DNA of 64,000 nucleotides from an uncultured Clostridia bacterium (lineage in GTDB: Bacteria > Bacillota > Clostridia > UBA1381), in the NCBI GenBank assembly GCA_947626135.1, contig CANQQZ010000003.1, forward strand, positions 1-64,000. The letters are read 5' to 3'. Under the pieces are notes generated by a model. The model was not told the DNA's origin. It did no database searches and saw only the letters and a program-made list of their open reading frames with translations. The translations under genes and the position numbers were made by a program. Of this stretch, positions 53,788 to 63,549 are shown piece after piece (the stretch's first letter is position 1; each line of letters opens with the position of its first letter).

Positions 53788-55464
53788 TTAATTATCCCCC
53801 TTTTCCGGTAAAACCTTATCGTTGAGCGAATCGCCCGTGGGCTCATACGGACTTACCTCCGCCACGAGCAGATACGATTCCTTATCCTTCATCATATCGT
53901 CAATCGCCGCTTCGATCCTGCTGTTTTCGCTTACATACCCGTTCTTGATTCCGTAAGCCTCGGCGAGCTTATTGAAATCCGGACTTCCGTCGAGTGACAC
54001 CGCCTGATAATTCGTCTTGTACAGCAGATACTGATGCTCGTGCACCATACCGAGACGATTATTGCGGAACACTATCATTTTAACCGGTATATCCCACTGA
54101 CACATCGTACCCATTTCGGGCAGATTCATCTGGAACGAGCCGTCTCCCATGACCGCGATCACCGTCTTTTCGGTCTGCGCCGCCGACGCTCCTATCGCGG
54201 CGGGCAATCCGTAGCCCATTGTTCCGAAGCCGCCCGATGTGAGAAACAGCCGCGGACTTTTGAAATTGTAATAATTTGCCGTCCAGATCTGGTTCTGACC
54301 TACCTCCGTTGACACATACGCGTCCGCGCCCATCTTTTCGGACAGAACCTGAAGGAAATATTTCGGATTTACCGCTCCCGTATCCTCCGTAACAAGAGGC
54401 TGCGTATATTTCCGGCGCAGCGTCTCCGCCTCGCTTCTCCATTTATCCGACGCCTTAAAGTCGGCAAGCAGCGGCGAAAGCTGCTTTAATACGTCCTTAA
54501 TATCTCCCACTACCGGAATTCCCGGCTGAATGTTCTTTCCTATTTCCGCGGGATCTATATCGATATGTATAAGCTTTTGCTTATCCGCAAACGACCTCAT
54601 GCAGTGCGCCGTTGTTCTGTCGCCCAGACGCGATCCCATAACGATTACCAGATCCGCCTTGTTCGCGAGAGCATTCGCCGCGCGCGTTCCGTGCGAGCCG
54701 AGCATTCCGAAATAACGCTTGTCCGAACCCTTCAGCACGCCTATGCCCATCATAGTAGAAACTACCGGCATCTCCGTCGCCGTAACAAGCAGCCTGAACT
54801 CATCGACCGCATCCGAGGAAACAATTCCTCCGCCTGCCAGGATCAGCGGTCTTTCCGCCGCCTTAACCGCGTCGGCAACCTTTTTGATCTGTGATTCACT
54901 GGGCTTGCCCAACAGTCTGTAGCCGCGTATCACCGGCGTGTCGTCAACGTCCGTGTAATCGAACTCCGCCTTTAAAAGATCCATCGGAAAGTCGATCAGC
55001 ACCGGACCCGGACGCCCCGTCTGCGCAATATGGAACGCTTCATTAACAATTCTCGGTATTTCAAGTCCGTCCTTGATAAGGTAGCTGTGCTTCGTAAACG
55101 GCAGCGTAGCTCCCGTTATATCCACCTCCTGAAACGCGTCCTTGCCTATAAGAGGCGACGCGACCTGACCTGTGAGCACTACCATAGGCACGGAATCCAT
55201 ATATGCCGTGGCGATACCTGTAATTAAATTCGTCGCGCCCGGACCCGATGTCGCTGTACACACGCCCGCCTGCTGCGTAACTCTTGCGTAGCCCGACGCC
55301 ATATGCGCCGCGCCCTGCTCGTTTCTGGTCAGGATATGCTTAATTGATGAAAATGATAGTCTGTCGATTATCGGGCAGTTTGCCGCGCCGGGATAACCGA
55401 ACACGACCTTTACGCCGTTCTTTTCCAATGATTTTACAACCATTTCGGCACCGGTCATTTTCAA
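53788..55464 (-). CDS. ilvB: Acetolactate synthase catalytic subunit
   Basis: ThDP enzyme condensing two pyruvates, or pyruvate and 2-oxobutyrate, at the head of branched-chain amino-acid synthesis. 558 residues: N-terminal ThDP-pyrimidine domain with the catalytic Glu in TRNEQGAAHMASGYAR, a central FAD-binding domain, and the C-terminal ThDP-diphosphate domain with GDGSFQMNLPEMGT. The loop VFGYPGAANCPIID differs from the common GGAVLPIYD. The start is TTG at 55464, seven bases after GGGGG; an ATG two codons on is further from the site. It is first of ilvB-ilvN-(ilvC), with a promoter at 55642-55670. Confidence 0.96.
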   Translation of the reverse strand: MKMTGAEMVVKSLEKNGVKVVFGYPGAANCPIIDRLSFSSIKHILTRNEQGAAHMASGYARVTQQAGVCTATSGPGATNLITGIATAYMDSVPMVVLTGQVASPLIGKDAFQEVDITGATLPFTKHSYLIKDGLEIPRIVNEAFHIAQTGRPGPVLIDFPMDLLKAEFDYTDVDDTPVIRGYRLLGKPSESQIKKVADAVKAAERPLILAGGGIVSSDAVDEFRLLVTATEMPVVSTMMGIGVLKGSDKRYFGMLGSHGTRAANALANKADLVIVMGSRLGDRTTAHCMRSFADKQKLIHIDIDPAEIGKNIQPGIPVVGDIKDVLKQLSPLLADFKASDKWRSEAETLRRKYTQPLVTEDTGAVNPKYFLQVLSEKMGADAYVSTEVGQNQIWTANYYNFKSPRLFLTSGGFGTMGYGLPAAIGASAAQTEKTVIAVMGDGSFQMNLPEMGTMCQWDIPVKMIVFRNNRLGMVHEHQYLLYKTNYQAVSLDGSPDFNKLAEAYGIKNGYVSENSRIEAAIDDMMKDKESYLLVAEVSPYEPTGDSLNDKVLPEKGDN

Positions 55465-55635
55465 GTAAATTCCCCCTTTGTAATTCTGGATATATAAATA
55501 AAATTACACGTTATTGTTATAAGTGCTTCGCCGCGCGCCGATTGTGGTTAAAGCGGCGGCGTACCGGACGCCCGTGTTATGGTACGGGCGAGCGCTCCTT
55601 TCCGCCGGTCGCGGAAAGGGTAAAGAATATCATAC
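55465..55635 (-). promoter_or_regulatory. Leader of the ilv operon with two GC-rich hairpins
   Basis: From the predicted transcription start near 55635 a leader of about 170 nt runs to the ilvB start. It holds the stems CCTTTCCGC/GCGGAAAGG (55597-55619) and CGCCCGT/ACGGGCG (55569-55590). I found no T-box motif and no run of Leu, Ile or Val codons for a leader peptide. The hairpins may attenuate or protect the message. Confidence 0.4.
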
Positions 55636-55641
55636 TATATT

Positions 55642-55670
55642 ATTTTATCAGCGAAAGCTCTTATTGTCAA
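55642..55670 (-). promoter_or_regulatory. Promoter of ilvBN(C)
   Basis: On the minus strand perfect TTGACA (55670-55665) and TAAAAT (55647-55642), 17 bp apart. Confidence 0.8.
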
Positions 55671-55799
55671 CCGTTTTATGCATATAACCTGAAATTACAT
55701 TATTAGAAAATGACGCGCCCCGGCGGCGTTTTTTTCGGCAGAATTGACAAGCGGGAAACGAATAATGAATAAATATCGGGAAAATTTATGTTTTAACGC

Positions 55800-55828
55800 T
55801 TTACAATGCGGAAAAAAAGTGATATTAT
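55800..55828 (+). promoter_or_regulatory. Promoter of ilvE
   Basis: TTTACA (55800-55805) and TATTAT (55823-55828) with a 17-bp spacer, 38 bp before the ATG. Together with the minus-strand promoter at 55642-55670 it forms a divergent ilv control region; no CodY-like box was identified with confidence. Confidence 0.65.
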
Positions 55829-55866
55829 TATCCGTAGAGTAAATTTTACAAAGGGAGCTGTGTAGT

Positions 55867-56892
55867 ATGGAAAAGAAAAATATTGACTGGCAGAACATCG
55901 GGTTCGGCTATATGAAAACTGACAAGAGATTTGTGTCCTCATACAAGGACGGCGCATGGGACGAAGGCGCGCTTATTGATGACGACATGATAACAATGAG
56001 CGAATGCGCCTGTGTGCTGCAATATGCTCAGACTATATTCGAGGGTATGAAGGCGTATACGACCGAGGACGGGCGCATTGTGGTGTTCCGCCCCGACTTA
56101 AACGCCGAAAGGCTTGCCAATTCGGCAAAACGCATGGAAATGCCCGTTTATCCGGAGGATAAATTCGTAGACGCCGTTTTAAAGGTAGTTAAAGCGAACG
56201 AGGCTTACGTTCCTCCTTACGGCTCCGGCGCCACGCTGTACCTCCGTCCGTATATGTTCGGCATAAACCCCGTTATAGGCGTTAAGCCCGCGGACGAATA
56301 TCAGTTCCGCGTATTCTCGACGCCGGTGGGACCGTATTTTAAGGGCGGGATCAAGCCCCTGACGATACGCGTATCGGATTTTGACCGCGCCGCTCCGCAC
56401 GGAACCGGTCATATAAAGGCAGGCTTGAATTACGCTATGAGCCTTCACGCTATCGTTTCGGCTCACGAGGAGGGCTACGATGAAAATATGTATCTCGACG
56501 CCGGCACCCGCACCAAGGTTGAGGAAACGGGCGGCGCGAATTTCCTGTTTGTAACTAAGGACGGTAAAATCGTAACGCCCAAATCCGGCAGCATTCTCCC
56601 GTCTATAACAAGACGCTCGCTCATGCATGTCGCGAAGGAGTATCTCGGACTTGAAACAGAGGAAAGAGAGGTTTATCTCGACGAGGTCAAGGATTTTGCG
56701 GAATGCGGACTTTGCGGCACAGCGGCTGTTATTTCGCCTGTGGGAAAAATTGTTGACCACGGCAGAGAGATATGCTTCCCCAGCGGTATGGACGATATGG
56801 GACCCGTCACCAAAAAGCTTTACGAAACCCTTACCGGTATCCAGATGGGACGCATTGAAGCCCCCGAAGGCTGGCTGAGAGTTGTTGAATGA
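55867..56892 (+). CDS. ilvE: Branched-chain amino-acid aminotransferase
   Basis: Final transamination to leucine, isoleucine and valine. 341 residues of fold-type IV PLP enzyme. Seen are YAQTIFEGMKAY, RLANSAKRMEMP, LYLRPYMFG, the lysine region GTGHIKAGLNYAMS, and the cofactor-phosphate loops TRRSLMHVAKEYLG and CGTAAVISPVG. Length matches the BCAT group and not the shorter IlvE group. GGGAG precedes the ATG. It is transcribed away from ilvBN and ends at a strong terminator. Confidence 0.97.
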   Translation: MEKKNIDWQNIGFGYMKTDKRFVSSYKDGAWDEGALIDDDMITMSECACVLQYAQTIFEGMKAYTTEDGRIVVFRPDLNAERLANSAKRMEMPVYPEDKFVDAVLKVVKANEAYVPPYGSGATLYLRPYMFGINPVIGVKPADEYQFRVFSTPVGPYFKGGIKPLTIRVSDFDRAAPHGTGHIKAGLNYAMSLHAIVSAHEEGYDENMYLDAGTRTKVEETGGANFLFVTKDGKIVTPKSGSILPSITRRSLMHVAKEYLGLETEEREVYLDEVKDFAECGLCGTAAVISPVGKIVDHGREICFPSGMDDMGPVTKKLYETLTGIQMGRIEAPEGWLRVVE

Positions 56893-56958
56893 TCCCGCGA
56901 AGATCTCATCCTTAAATTAAACCGCATGGGCTTATAAAAACTATCCCAAAGCGCGGAC

Positions 56959-56989
56959 AAGGACCTCATTGCTGAGGTCCTTGTTTTTT
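56959..56989 (+). terminator. Terminator of ilvE
   Basis: AAGGACCTCA (56959-56968) and TGAGGTCCTT (56973-56982) pair fully and are followed by GTTTTTT. Confidence 0.9.
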
Positions 56990-56996
56990 CCGGCTT

Positions 56997-57941
56997 TTAT
57001 TTCGTCTCATCCTCGGTAATGGAATCCAAGGCCTTCTGATTTGTTTCAACCTTCAGTCCGTTTTCCTTCAAAAGCTCCGGCATCTTATCCGCCGCGGCTG
57101 TCTGCAAAAGCTTTTGACGTATATTAGCGAATGCCTCCTCGTTATCCTCGAGCGGCAGACGCTTAATGATATGATAACCGTATGTGCTCTCGCACATGCC
57201 TATTTCATCCATGTTCAGCGCGCGCGTCGTGTCCTCGAACTCCGTCACCATTTCACCGGCTGTAAAATAATACCCGTCGGGGTTTGATTTGCTGCCCGGA
57301 TCCTCCGAATATTCCTCCACGAGCGCGTCAAAATCCTCGCCGCCCTGCGCCCGCGCCAAAAGCTCGTCCGCAAGCGCTTTTTGCTCCGCGATTTTCGCGT
57401 CGTCATACTTCTCCTGAGTCGACGTGTCCATAGTCGCAAGGAGAATATGCTTTGCGCGCAGATAATTTTCCTCAAAGTCCGCGCGGATCTTTTCATCGGA
57501 AATGTCGTCAGCGAAAATCTTTTCCTGAGCGTAATTCTCGTTCAGCATACGATCCACAAACTCATCCGTAATCCCCATACTCTCAAGATACTCTCCGTAT
57601 CCCTCTTCGCCGCTGAAGTTATTCACGACCGCTTCCTTGCCCGATTTCTGCTCAGCCTTATCCTCATCGGTATATGAAAGACCCATCGCGTCAAACAGCG
57701 CCTCCGTCGAAACAAGCTGCTCCGCGTCCTTCGCGGCATACTGCTTCGCGGTCTCAAAATCCAGTCCGCCCATAGTATAGCTCTTGATATACGCTTCCAT
57801 ATCCGACTTTGTTATAGACGCGTTTCCCACGGTAATCACCGCTTCACTGTCCGACTGTTGGGCATTATCCGCCCCGCAGGCGCACAGCGCAAGAGCCATT
57901 GCCGCGGATAAAATTCCCGCTGTAATTTTTGTGATTTTCAT
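56997..57941 (-). CDS. PpiC-type peptidyl-prolyl isomerase lipoprotein (PrsA-like foldase)
   Basis: Extracytoplasmic folding factor for secreted proteins. 314 residues: lipoprotein signal (MKITKITAGILSAAMALALC with lipobox LCAC), a SurA/PrsA-like helical N-domain (ITVGNASITKSDMEAYIKSY), and a parvulin rotamase domain from about 165 (LRAKHILLAT, then GGEDFDALVEEYSEDPGS, then GMCESTYGYHIIKRL). A short C-terminal helix ends in TEDETK. The many secreted proteins of the window would be natural clients. It is the last gene of the ribF-glmU-pth-mfd run, 41 bp after mfd. Confidence 0.93.
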   Translation of the reverse strand: MKITKITAGILSAAMALALCACGADNAQQSDSEAVITVGNASITKSDMEAYIKSYTMGGLDFETAKQYAAKDAEQLVSTEALFDAMGLSYTDEDKAEQKSGKEAVVNNFSGEEGYGEYLESMGITDEFVDRMLNENYAQEKIFADDISDEKIRADFEENYLRAKHILLATMDTSTQEKYDDAKIAEQKALADELLARAQGGEDFDALVEEYSEDPGSKSNPDGYYFTAGEMVTEFEDTTRALNMDEIGMCESTYGYHIIKRLPLEDNEEAFANIRQKLLQTAAADKMPELLKENGLKVETNQKALDSITEDETK

Positions 57942-57982
57942 ATGAATATACCTCTCTTTATATTTTATTATTATATTGTAAA

Positions 57983-60900
57983 CTATTTTTTCGGATTTTT
58001 CAATCCGTCAACCGCATTTAATATTTTATTTATCAAAGCAATTATATCTCCGTCATCCGGCATAATACGAAAAGTGATCGCAGGCTGCGCGGCGCTCGCA
58101 ACGCGTATGCGTTTCGGGAACATTCCGTCTATGTCCCATATCAGCGACGCGTCAAGCTCGTTTTCGGCAAACTTAAGCGTCAGCATGGCGCCGCGCTGCG
58201 TAATTTCAATTATACCTACGTCTCTTGCGGCGCATTTGAGCATGGCTATTTCTATGATATTTCCGACGGGAGCGGGCAGCGGACCGTATCTGTCCTCAAG
58301 CTCCTCCTCCGTCTCATATTTGTCATCCTCGGTTTCTATTGCCGCGATACGCTTATACATATCTATGCGCTGATTCTGATTCGGTATATACGAATCCGGC
58401 AGATACGCATCCGCCTCAATATCTATCGCTACGCTGACCGTCTCTGCCGACGGCGCGTCCTGCGCCTCGTTTATGCTTTCCCGAAGCAGCTTGCAGTACA
58501 TGTCATATCCCACGGCGTCCATATGCCCGTGCTGTTCTGGACCGAGAATATTTCCCGCGCCGCGTATTTCCAAATCGCGCATCGCGATTTTAAAGCCCGA
58601 GCCGAATTCCGTAAACTCCCGTATCGCTCTGAGCCGCTTTGACGCCACCTCGGTAAGTACCTTATCGCGCTTGTACATAAGATACGCGTATGCCGACCGG
58701 TTTGAACGCCCCACGCGCCCCCGAAGCTGATACAGCTGCGCGAGTCCCATGCGGTCGGCGTTCTCGATTATAATTGTGTTCGCGTTGGGAATATCGAGTC
58801 CGGTTTCTATTATTGTGGTGCATACGAGCACGTCCACGCTGCCCTCCGCCATATCGCACATTATATCCTCGAGCTCCTCCTCGCGCATTTTGCCGTGTCC
58901 CACGGCAACGCGCGCGGACGGGAATTTGGACTGTATATATCTTGCCTTCCCGTATATCCCGGATACGGAATTAAACAGGTAAAACACCTGCCCCCCGCGC
59001 GAGATCTCGTTTCTTATCGCATCGAGAATAACGGCTTCATTTTCCTCCAGAACAAATGTCTGAACCGGATATCTGTTTTCCGGCGGCTCCGTCAGGACGC
59101 TCATATCGCGCACCGATGTCATTGCCATATGCAGTGTGCGCGGTATCGGCGTAGCGGTCATAGTCAGCACGTCCACCGAGTTTTTAAGCTCCTTGAGCCT
59201 CTCCTTATGCGCCACGCCGAAGCGCTGCTCCTCATCAACGATCAGCAGTCCCAAATCCTTGAACACCACATCCTTCGACAGCAGTCTGTGTGTACCGATT
59301 ACTATGTCGACCTCCCCCGTTTTAAGCTGCTTTATAATACGCTTTATCTGCGTCGGGGTGCGGAAACGCGAGAGCATTTCGACCTTTACGGGAAAATTTT
59401 CCATGCGCTTTGAAAAGGTTTCATAATGCTGCAGCGCCAAAACCGTCGTCGGGCAAAAATACGCCACCTGCTTTGAATCGCTGACCGCCTTGAACGCGGC
59501 GCGGAGCGCCACCTCGGTTTTTCCGAAGCCTACGTCGCCGCACAGCAGACGGTCCATTGGACGCGGTTTTTCCATGTCCTCCTTGACCTCTTCGATTGCG
59601 CGGAGCTGATCAAACGTTTCCTGATATTCAAACGTATCCTCAAATTCGCGCTGCCACGGACTGTCCGCACTGTACGCAAATCCCTTTATATTCTCCCTCG
59701 CCGCATAAAGCTTCACCAGCTGCGCTGCGAGCTCCGCCGTCGAAGCCCTGACCCGCTGCTTGGCGTTATTCCATTCCTTTCCGCCGAGCTTATTAAGCTT
59801 TAACGGCTTATCGGTGCCGCCTATATACTTATATAAAACGTCAAGCTGGTCCACGGGGACATACAAAACATCGGTGCCGCGGTACTGTATTTTAAAATAA
59901 TCCTTCGTCACGCCGTTGACCGTCATCCTGTGCAAGCCCATGTACTTGCCTATTCCGTGCGTCTCATGGACCACATAATCGCCTACGGAAATATCGTTAT
60001 AGGACTTTAATTTATCCGCGTTTTGCACGCGGCGGACCCTTCTTTTGCGCCGCGAATCAAATATTTCGCTGTCCGCGATAAGCACAAAATTCAGCTCCGG
60101 ATATTCAAAGCCGCCTCCCGCGCCGCCCTGAATAACGGTAATTTCCCCGGGATAAAATTTAGCGTCCCCCTTGCCGCGCCCCGCGAACACAGCTCGGAAG
60201 CCCCTGTCCTTTAGTGTCCCCGCAAGGTTCTCGCCCCTGCCGCGGGTGGGCGCCAAAATAACCACAGCCGCATGCTTTTGCTCATATCGTTTCAAGTCGT
60301 CGCAAAGATATTCCATTTTGCCGTGAAAAGACACTGTCGCCTTGGTTACAAACGTCTCAAGCAGCCCGTATCCGAAATCATTTTTCGTATGCGTGAGCGG
60401 CTCAAGGCATATCGCCCGATGCCCGTTAAGCTTGCCGAGCATCTCAAAATATGTCAGAGAATACCGCCCCGACGCGTCCGCCGTCATGCCTCTTTCGCAC
60501 AGCTCCGCCGCCAGCTCCGCCTTTTCCTTTTCAACCGCCCTCCCGCGTTCGCAAAGCCGCTTGGGATCAAGGATAAAAAACAAATCATCGCCGCCGAACC
60601 AATCCGCAAGCGAAGGTATATTCCCGTATATCTCGCCGGCGTATTTGTCAATTGAAGGGAAATAATATCGCTCGTTAAAGCTCTCGATATCCGCGTTCAG
60701 ATTTTTTATAAGCTCGCTTTTGTCCGCTCCGCTTCTCTTTGCCTTATCCGCTGCCTCCGACAAACGGCGCACGATCTCTCCCTTTTTTTCCGGCGTCAGG
60801 ATCACCTCCGTAACGGGTCGTATTTTCGCCAGTTTTAGTGTCCCCATTGACCTTTGCGATAACGGGTCAAAGGTCTTAATCGTTTCAATCTCGTCGTCAA

Positions 60901-61474
60901 AAAAATCAACGCGCAGCGGCGAATCGTAATTCGGGGAAAACACATCTAATATTTCTCCCCGTACAGAAAACTGCCCGACTCCCTCTACCATATCCTCTCT
61001 GACATAGCCCATAAGCGCGAGCTTCGCCGTTATTTGAGCTATATCCGCCCGGGAACCGGCCTTAATACTGACGGTATACTCATCAAAAACCGCCCTGTCC
61101 GCCGTATACTGCATAAGCGCGTCGAGAGAAACGGTCACTATGCACTGTTTAGCGTCCCCGATACGCGACAAGACCGACAGCCGCTCGTTCAGCCGCGAAC
61201 GGTCGGTACTGTCAACATTGAAAAAAATATAATCCCGCTCGGGAAAATGAAAAACATTATCAAAATAAAGCGCGAGACCGTCGCTGAGCGCGCGCGCCTC
61301 ACTGTCGCTGTACGTCACGGCAACAGCGGATCTACCCGTGTCCGCGCACATCGAGTATATCAAATGCGCCTGCGCGGATTCCGTTATTCCCGCGACGCTT
61401 ATCGGCGTTTTATCCAAATTTTCACATATCCTCTTATACGGAGGGTAATTTTTAAGAATATCGGAAAAAATCAT
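57983..61474 (-). CDS. mfd: Transcription-repair coupling factor Mfd
   Basis: Removes stalled RNA polymerase at DNA lesions and recruits UvrA. 1163 residues: a UvrB-like N-terminal part; the polymerase-interacting domain with VGDYVVHETHGIGKYMGL near 500; RecG-like translocase motors with Walker A GDVGFGKTEVALRA, the DEEQ box in IVDEEQRFGV and the TRG motif around GRVGRSNRSAYAYL; and the C-terminal UvrA-masking D7 domain. Length is normal. It stands between pth and the foldase gene on the same strand, the common Firmicutes order. Confidence 0.98.
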   Translation of the reverse strand: MIFSDILKNYPPYKRICENLDKTPISVAGITESAQAHLIYSMCADTGRSAVAVTYSDSEARALSDGLALYFDNVFHFPERDYIFFNVDSTDRSRLNERLSVLSRIGDAKQCIVTVSLDALMQYTADRAVFDEYTVSIKAGSRADIAQITAKLALMGYVREDMVEGVGQFSVRGEILDVFSPNYDSPLRVDFFDDEIETIKTFDPLSQRSMGTLKLAKIRPVTEVILTPEKKGEIVRRLSEAADKAKRSGADKSELIKNLNADIESFNERYYFPSIDKYAGEIYGNIPSLADWFGGDDLFFILDPKRLCERGRAVEKEKAELAAELCERGMTADASGRYSLTYFEMLGKLNGHRAICLEPLTHTKNDFGYGLLETFVTKATVSFHGKMEYLCDDLKRYEQKHAAVVILAPTRGRGENLAGTLKDRGFRAVFAGRGKGDAKFYPGEITVIQGGAGGGFEYPELNFVLIADSEIFDSRRKRRVRRVQNADKLKSYNDISVGDYVVHETHGIGKYMGLHRMTVNGVTKDYFKIQYRGTDVLYVPVDQLDVLYKYIGGTDKPLKLNKLGGKEWNNAKQRVRASTAELAAQLVKLYAARENIKGFAYSADSPWQREFEDTFEYQETFDQLRAIEEVKEDMEKPRPMDRLLCGDVGFGKTEVALRAAFKAVSDSKQVAYFCPTTVLALQHYETFSKRMENFPVKVEMLSRFRTPTQIKRIIKQLKTGEVDIVIGTHRLLSKDVVFKDLGLLIVDEEQRFGVAHKERLKELKNSVDVLTMTATPIPRTLHMAMTSVRDMSVLTEPPENRYPVQTFVLEENEAVILDAIRNEISRGGQVFYLFNSVSGIYGKARYIQSKFPSARVAVGHGKMREEELEDIMCDMAEGSVDVLVCTTIIETGLDIPNANTIIIENADRMGLAQLYQLRGRVGRSNRSAYAYLMYKRDKVLTEVASKRLRAIREFTEFGSGFKIAMRDLEIRGAGNILGPEQHGHMDAVGYDMYCKLLRESINEAQDAPSAETVSVAIDIEADAYLPDSYIPNQNQRIDMYKRIAAIETEDDKYETEEELEDRYGPLPAPVGNIIEIAMLKCAARDVGIIEITQRGAMLTLKFAENELDASLIWDIDGMFPKRIRVASAAQPAITFRIMPDDGDIIALINKILNAVDGLKNPKK

Positions 61475-61518
61475 TTTAGTGTCCCTATACAGTTTTATGC
61501 CGCCGGCAAGACGGATGT

Positions 61519-62124
61519 TTATATCCCGTTATACTTATTCATAGCCGAATCCGCGCCGTTTGCGATAATTTCTTCAACTGCTCCGGCGGCGTTTATTATT
61601 GCCTGCTCCATAACGGGTATCTGGCTCTTCGGGAATCTGCCGAGCACATGGTTTTTCAAATCCGAGCCCTCATGCTTGTTTCCGACGCCTATTCTGACGC
61701 GCGGAAAATCCTCCGTGCGCAGCTGATAAATAATCGATTTCAAGCCGTTATGACCTCCGGCGCTTCCTTTTTTTCTCACGCGTATGCGCCCTGCGTCAAG
61801 CGATATTTCATCGCTTATTATTATTATCCTTTCGGGCGGCACCTTGTAAAATCTCGCGAATTCAACTATGGAATCGCCGCTTAAATTCATATATGTCTGC
61901 GGTTTAATCAAATACACCTTTTCCCCCGCTATGCTACCTTCTCCGAAGAGCGCCTTGAATTTAAGCTTCTTAACCTTTATGCCGTGCTTATCCGCGATAT
62001 AATCTATCGTATGAAACCCTATATTATGGCGCGTCATATCATATTCCCCGCCGGGATTTCCCAGTCCCGCAATCAAATACACAGGCGGTTCCTCCTCCTT
62101 CTTTTTCCTGAAGCTGCCGAACAT
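61519..62124 (-). CDS. pth: Peptidyl-tRNA hydrolase
   Basis: Recycles peptidyl-tRNAs released prematurely from ribosomes. The 201-residue protein has the catalytic His in TRHNIGFHTID, the Asn of GLGNPGGEYD, LIKPQTYMNLSGDS and the Asp in IIISDEISLDAGRIR, followed by KGSAGGHNGLKSI. A basic, charged N-terminal extension of about 15 residues (FGSFRKKKEEE) precedes the usual start; an internal start is not obvious. It lies between glmU (50 bp) and mfd (44 bp). Confidence 0.96.
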   Translation of the reverse strand: MFGSFRKKKEEEPPVYLIAGLGNPGGEYDMTRHNIGFHTIDYIADKHGIKVKKLKFKALFGEGSIAGEKVYLIKPQTYMNLSGDSIVEFARFYKVPPERIIIISDEISLDAGRIRVRKKGSAGGHNGLKSIIYQLRTEDFPRVRIGVGNKHEGSDLKNHVLGRFPKSQIPVMEQAIINAAGAVEEIIANGADSAMNKYNGI

Positions 62125-62174
62125 ATCCTTACCTCGCTATTACAAATGGGCTGTTTTCCCAACAGCCCATCAAA

Positions 62175-63536
62175 TTATTTCTCACGCTTATCATTCCAGC
62201 CGTTCTTATTCACCTGGCGCTCGCGTGCTATTGCCAGCGAATTTTCCGGAATATCCTCGGTAATTGTCGAGCCCGCGGCAATATACGCGCCGCTGCCCAC
62301 TTTTACCGGGGACACTAAATTCGTATTGCAGCCGATAAAGCAGTTATCCCCGATCGCTGTACGATATTTATCCTTGCCGTCGTAATTGCATGTCACCGTG
62401 CCGCAGCCGAAATTTACGTTTTTGCCGACGTCGCTGTCGCCGATATATGTAAGATGAGAGATTTTGGTGCCGTCTCCGATCACGGAATTTTTAAGCTCTA
62501 CAAAATCGCCGACCTTGACATCTTTGCCCACTTTGCAATCCGGTCTTACATACGCGAACGGACCTACCTTCGTATTCCCGTCTATTTCCGAATTTATGAT
62601 AACTGAGCTGAGAACCTCAACGTTATCGCAGATAACGGCTCCGTCAAGCGTGCTTCCCTGACCTATCACACAGCCCGAGCCTATTTTGGTGCCGGATTTA
62701 ATTGTGACAGCCGCGCCTATTTCCGTATCGTTTCCTATCTCAACATCCGCTTCTATATATATGCTTTCCGGTATATGCATCGTCACGCCGTTTCTCATAT
62801 GCGACGCGTTTATCCGCGCCCGCATTATTTCCTCCGCCTCGGAAAGCTGAACTCTGTCGTTTACGCCCCGTATCTCATCATTGTCGGAAATAGCGTAAGC
62901 GCCCACCTTCATGCCGTCCGAGAGAATAATTTCAAGCGTATCCGTAAGATAATACTCGCCCTGCGCGTTGTTCGGCGTAAGGCGCTCGAGCGCCGAGGAA
63001 AGAGCCTGCGAATCAAACACATACATGCCGGAATTTATTTCCTTTATTTTTCGTTCCTCTTCGGACGCGTCCTTGTGCTCGACGATTTTCAAAACGCCTC
63101 CGTCCCGTCCGCGGACTATGCGTCCGTAACCCTCCGCGTTATCCAGGACCGCCGTTATGACCGTCGCGTAATTTTTCTGCGCGTTGTGATATTGAATCGC
63201 CTTATCTATCGTATCCGCCGTTATAAGCGGCGTATCTCCGTTCAAAATGACAACGCTGCCCTTATGCGCTTTTATAAATTCCAGCGCCTGCATGACCGCG
63301 TGACCCGTGCCCTTCTGCTCCGCCTGAAGGGCGTATTCACACGAGCCGCCGAGCACCGACCTGACCATTTCGGATTTATGACCGGTAACGGTCAGCACGG
63401 CATCCGCTCCCGCCGCCTTTGACGCGTCTATAACCCATTTTGCAAGCGGCTTTCCGCAAACCCTGTGAATGACCTTGGGCATTTCGGACTTCATTCTCGT
63501 ACCCATGCCCGCAGCAAGTATTACGCTTGTAAACAC
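62175..63536 (-). CDS. glmU: Bifunctional N-acetylglucosamine-1-phosphate uridyltransferase / glucosamine-1-phosphate acetyltransferase
   Basis: Makes UDP-GlcNAc for peptidoglycan. The 453-residue protein has an N-terminal uridyltransferase (ILAAGMGTRMKSEMPKVIH, GDTPLI, NSGMYVFD) and a C-terminal left-handed beta-helix of hexapeptide repeats with the acetyltransferase motifs RPDCKVGKDVKVGDFVELKN and LTYIGDSDVGKNVNFGCGT. It is full length. It lies 13 bp after ribF and 50 bp before pth. Confidence 0.98.
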   Translation of the reverse strand: MFTSVILAAGMGTRMKSEMPKVIHRVCGKPLAKWVIDASKAAGADAVLTVTGHKSEMVRSVLGGSCEYALQAEQKGTGHAVMQALEFIKAHKGSVVILNGDTPLITADTIDKAIQYHNAQKNYATVITAVLDNAEGYGRIVRGRDGGVLKIVEHKDASEEERKIKEINSGMYVFDSQALSSALERLTPNNAQGEYYLTDTLEIILSDGMKVGAYAISDNDEIRGVNDRVQLSEAEEIMRARINASHMRNGVTMHIPESIYIEADVEIGNDTEIGAAVTIKSGTKIGSGCVIGQGSTLDGAVICDNVEVLSSVIINSEIDGNTKVGPFAYVRPDCKVGKDVKVGDFVELKNSVIGDGTKISHLTYIGDSDVGKNVNFGCGTVTCNYDGKDKYRTAIGDNCFIGCNTNLVSPVKVGSGAYIAAGSTITEDIPENSLAIARERQVNKNGWNDKREK

Positions 63537-63549
63537 TGTGATCCCTCCC

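Noticed and set aside
55465-55640. T-box riboswitch in the ilvB leader
   Set aside because: The conserved GGGTGGNACCGCG-type box is absent; the nearest string, CCGGTACGCCGCC, does not fit.
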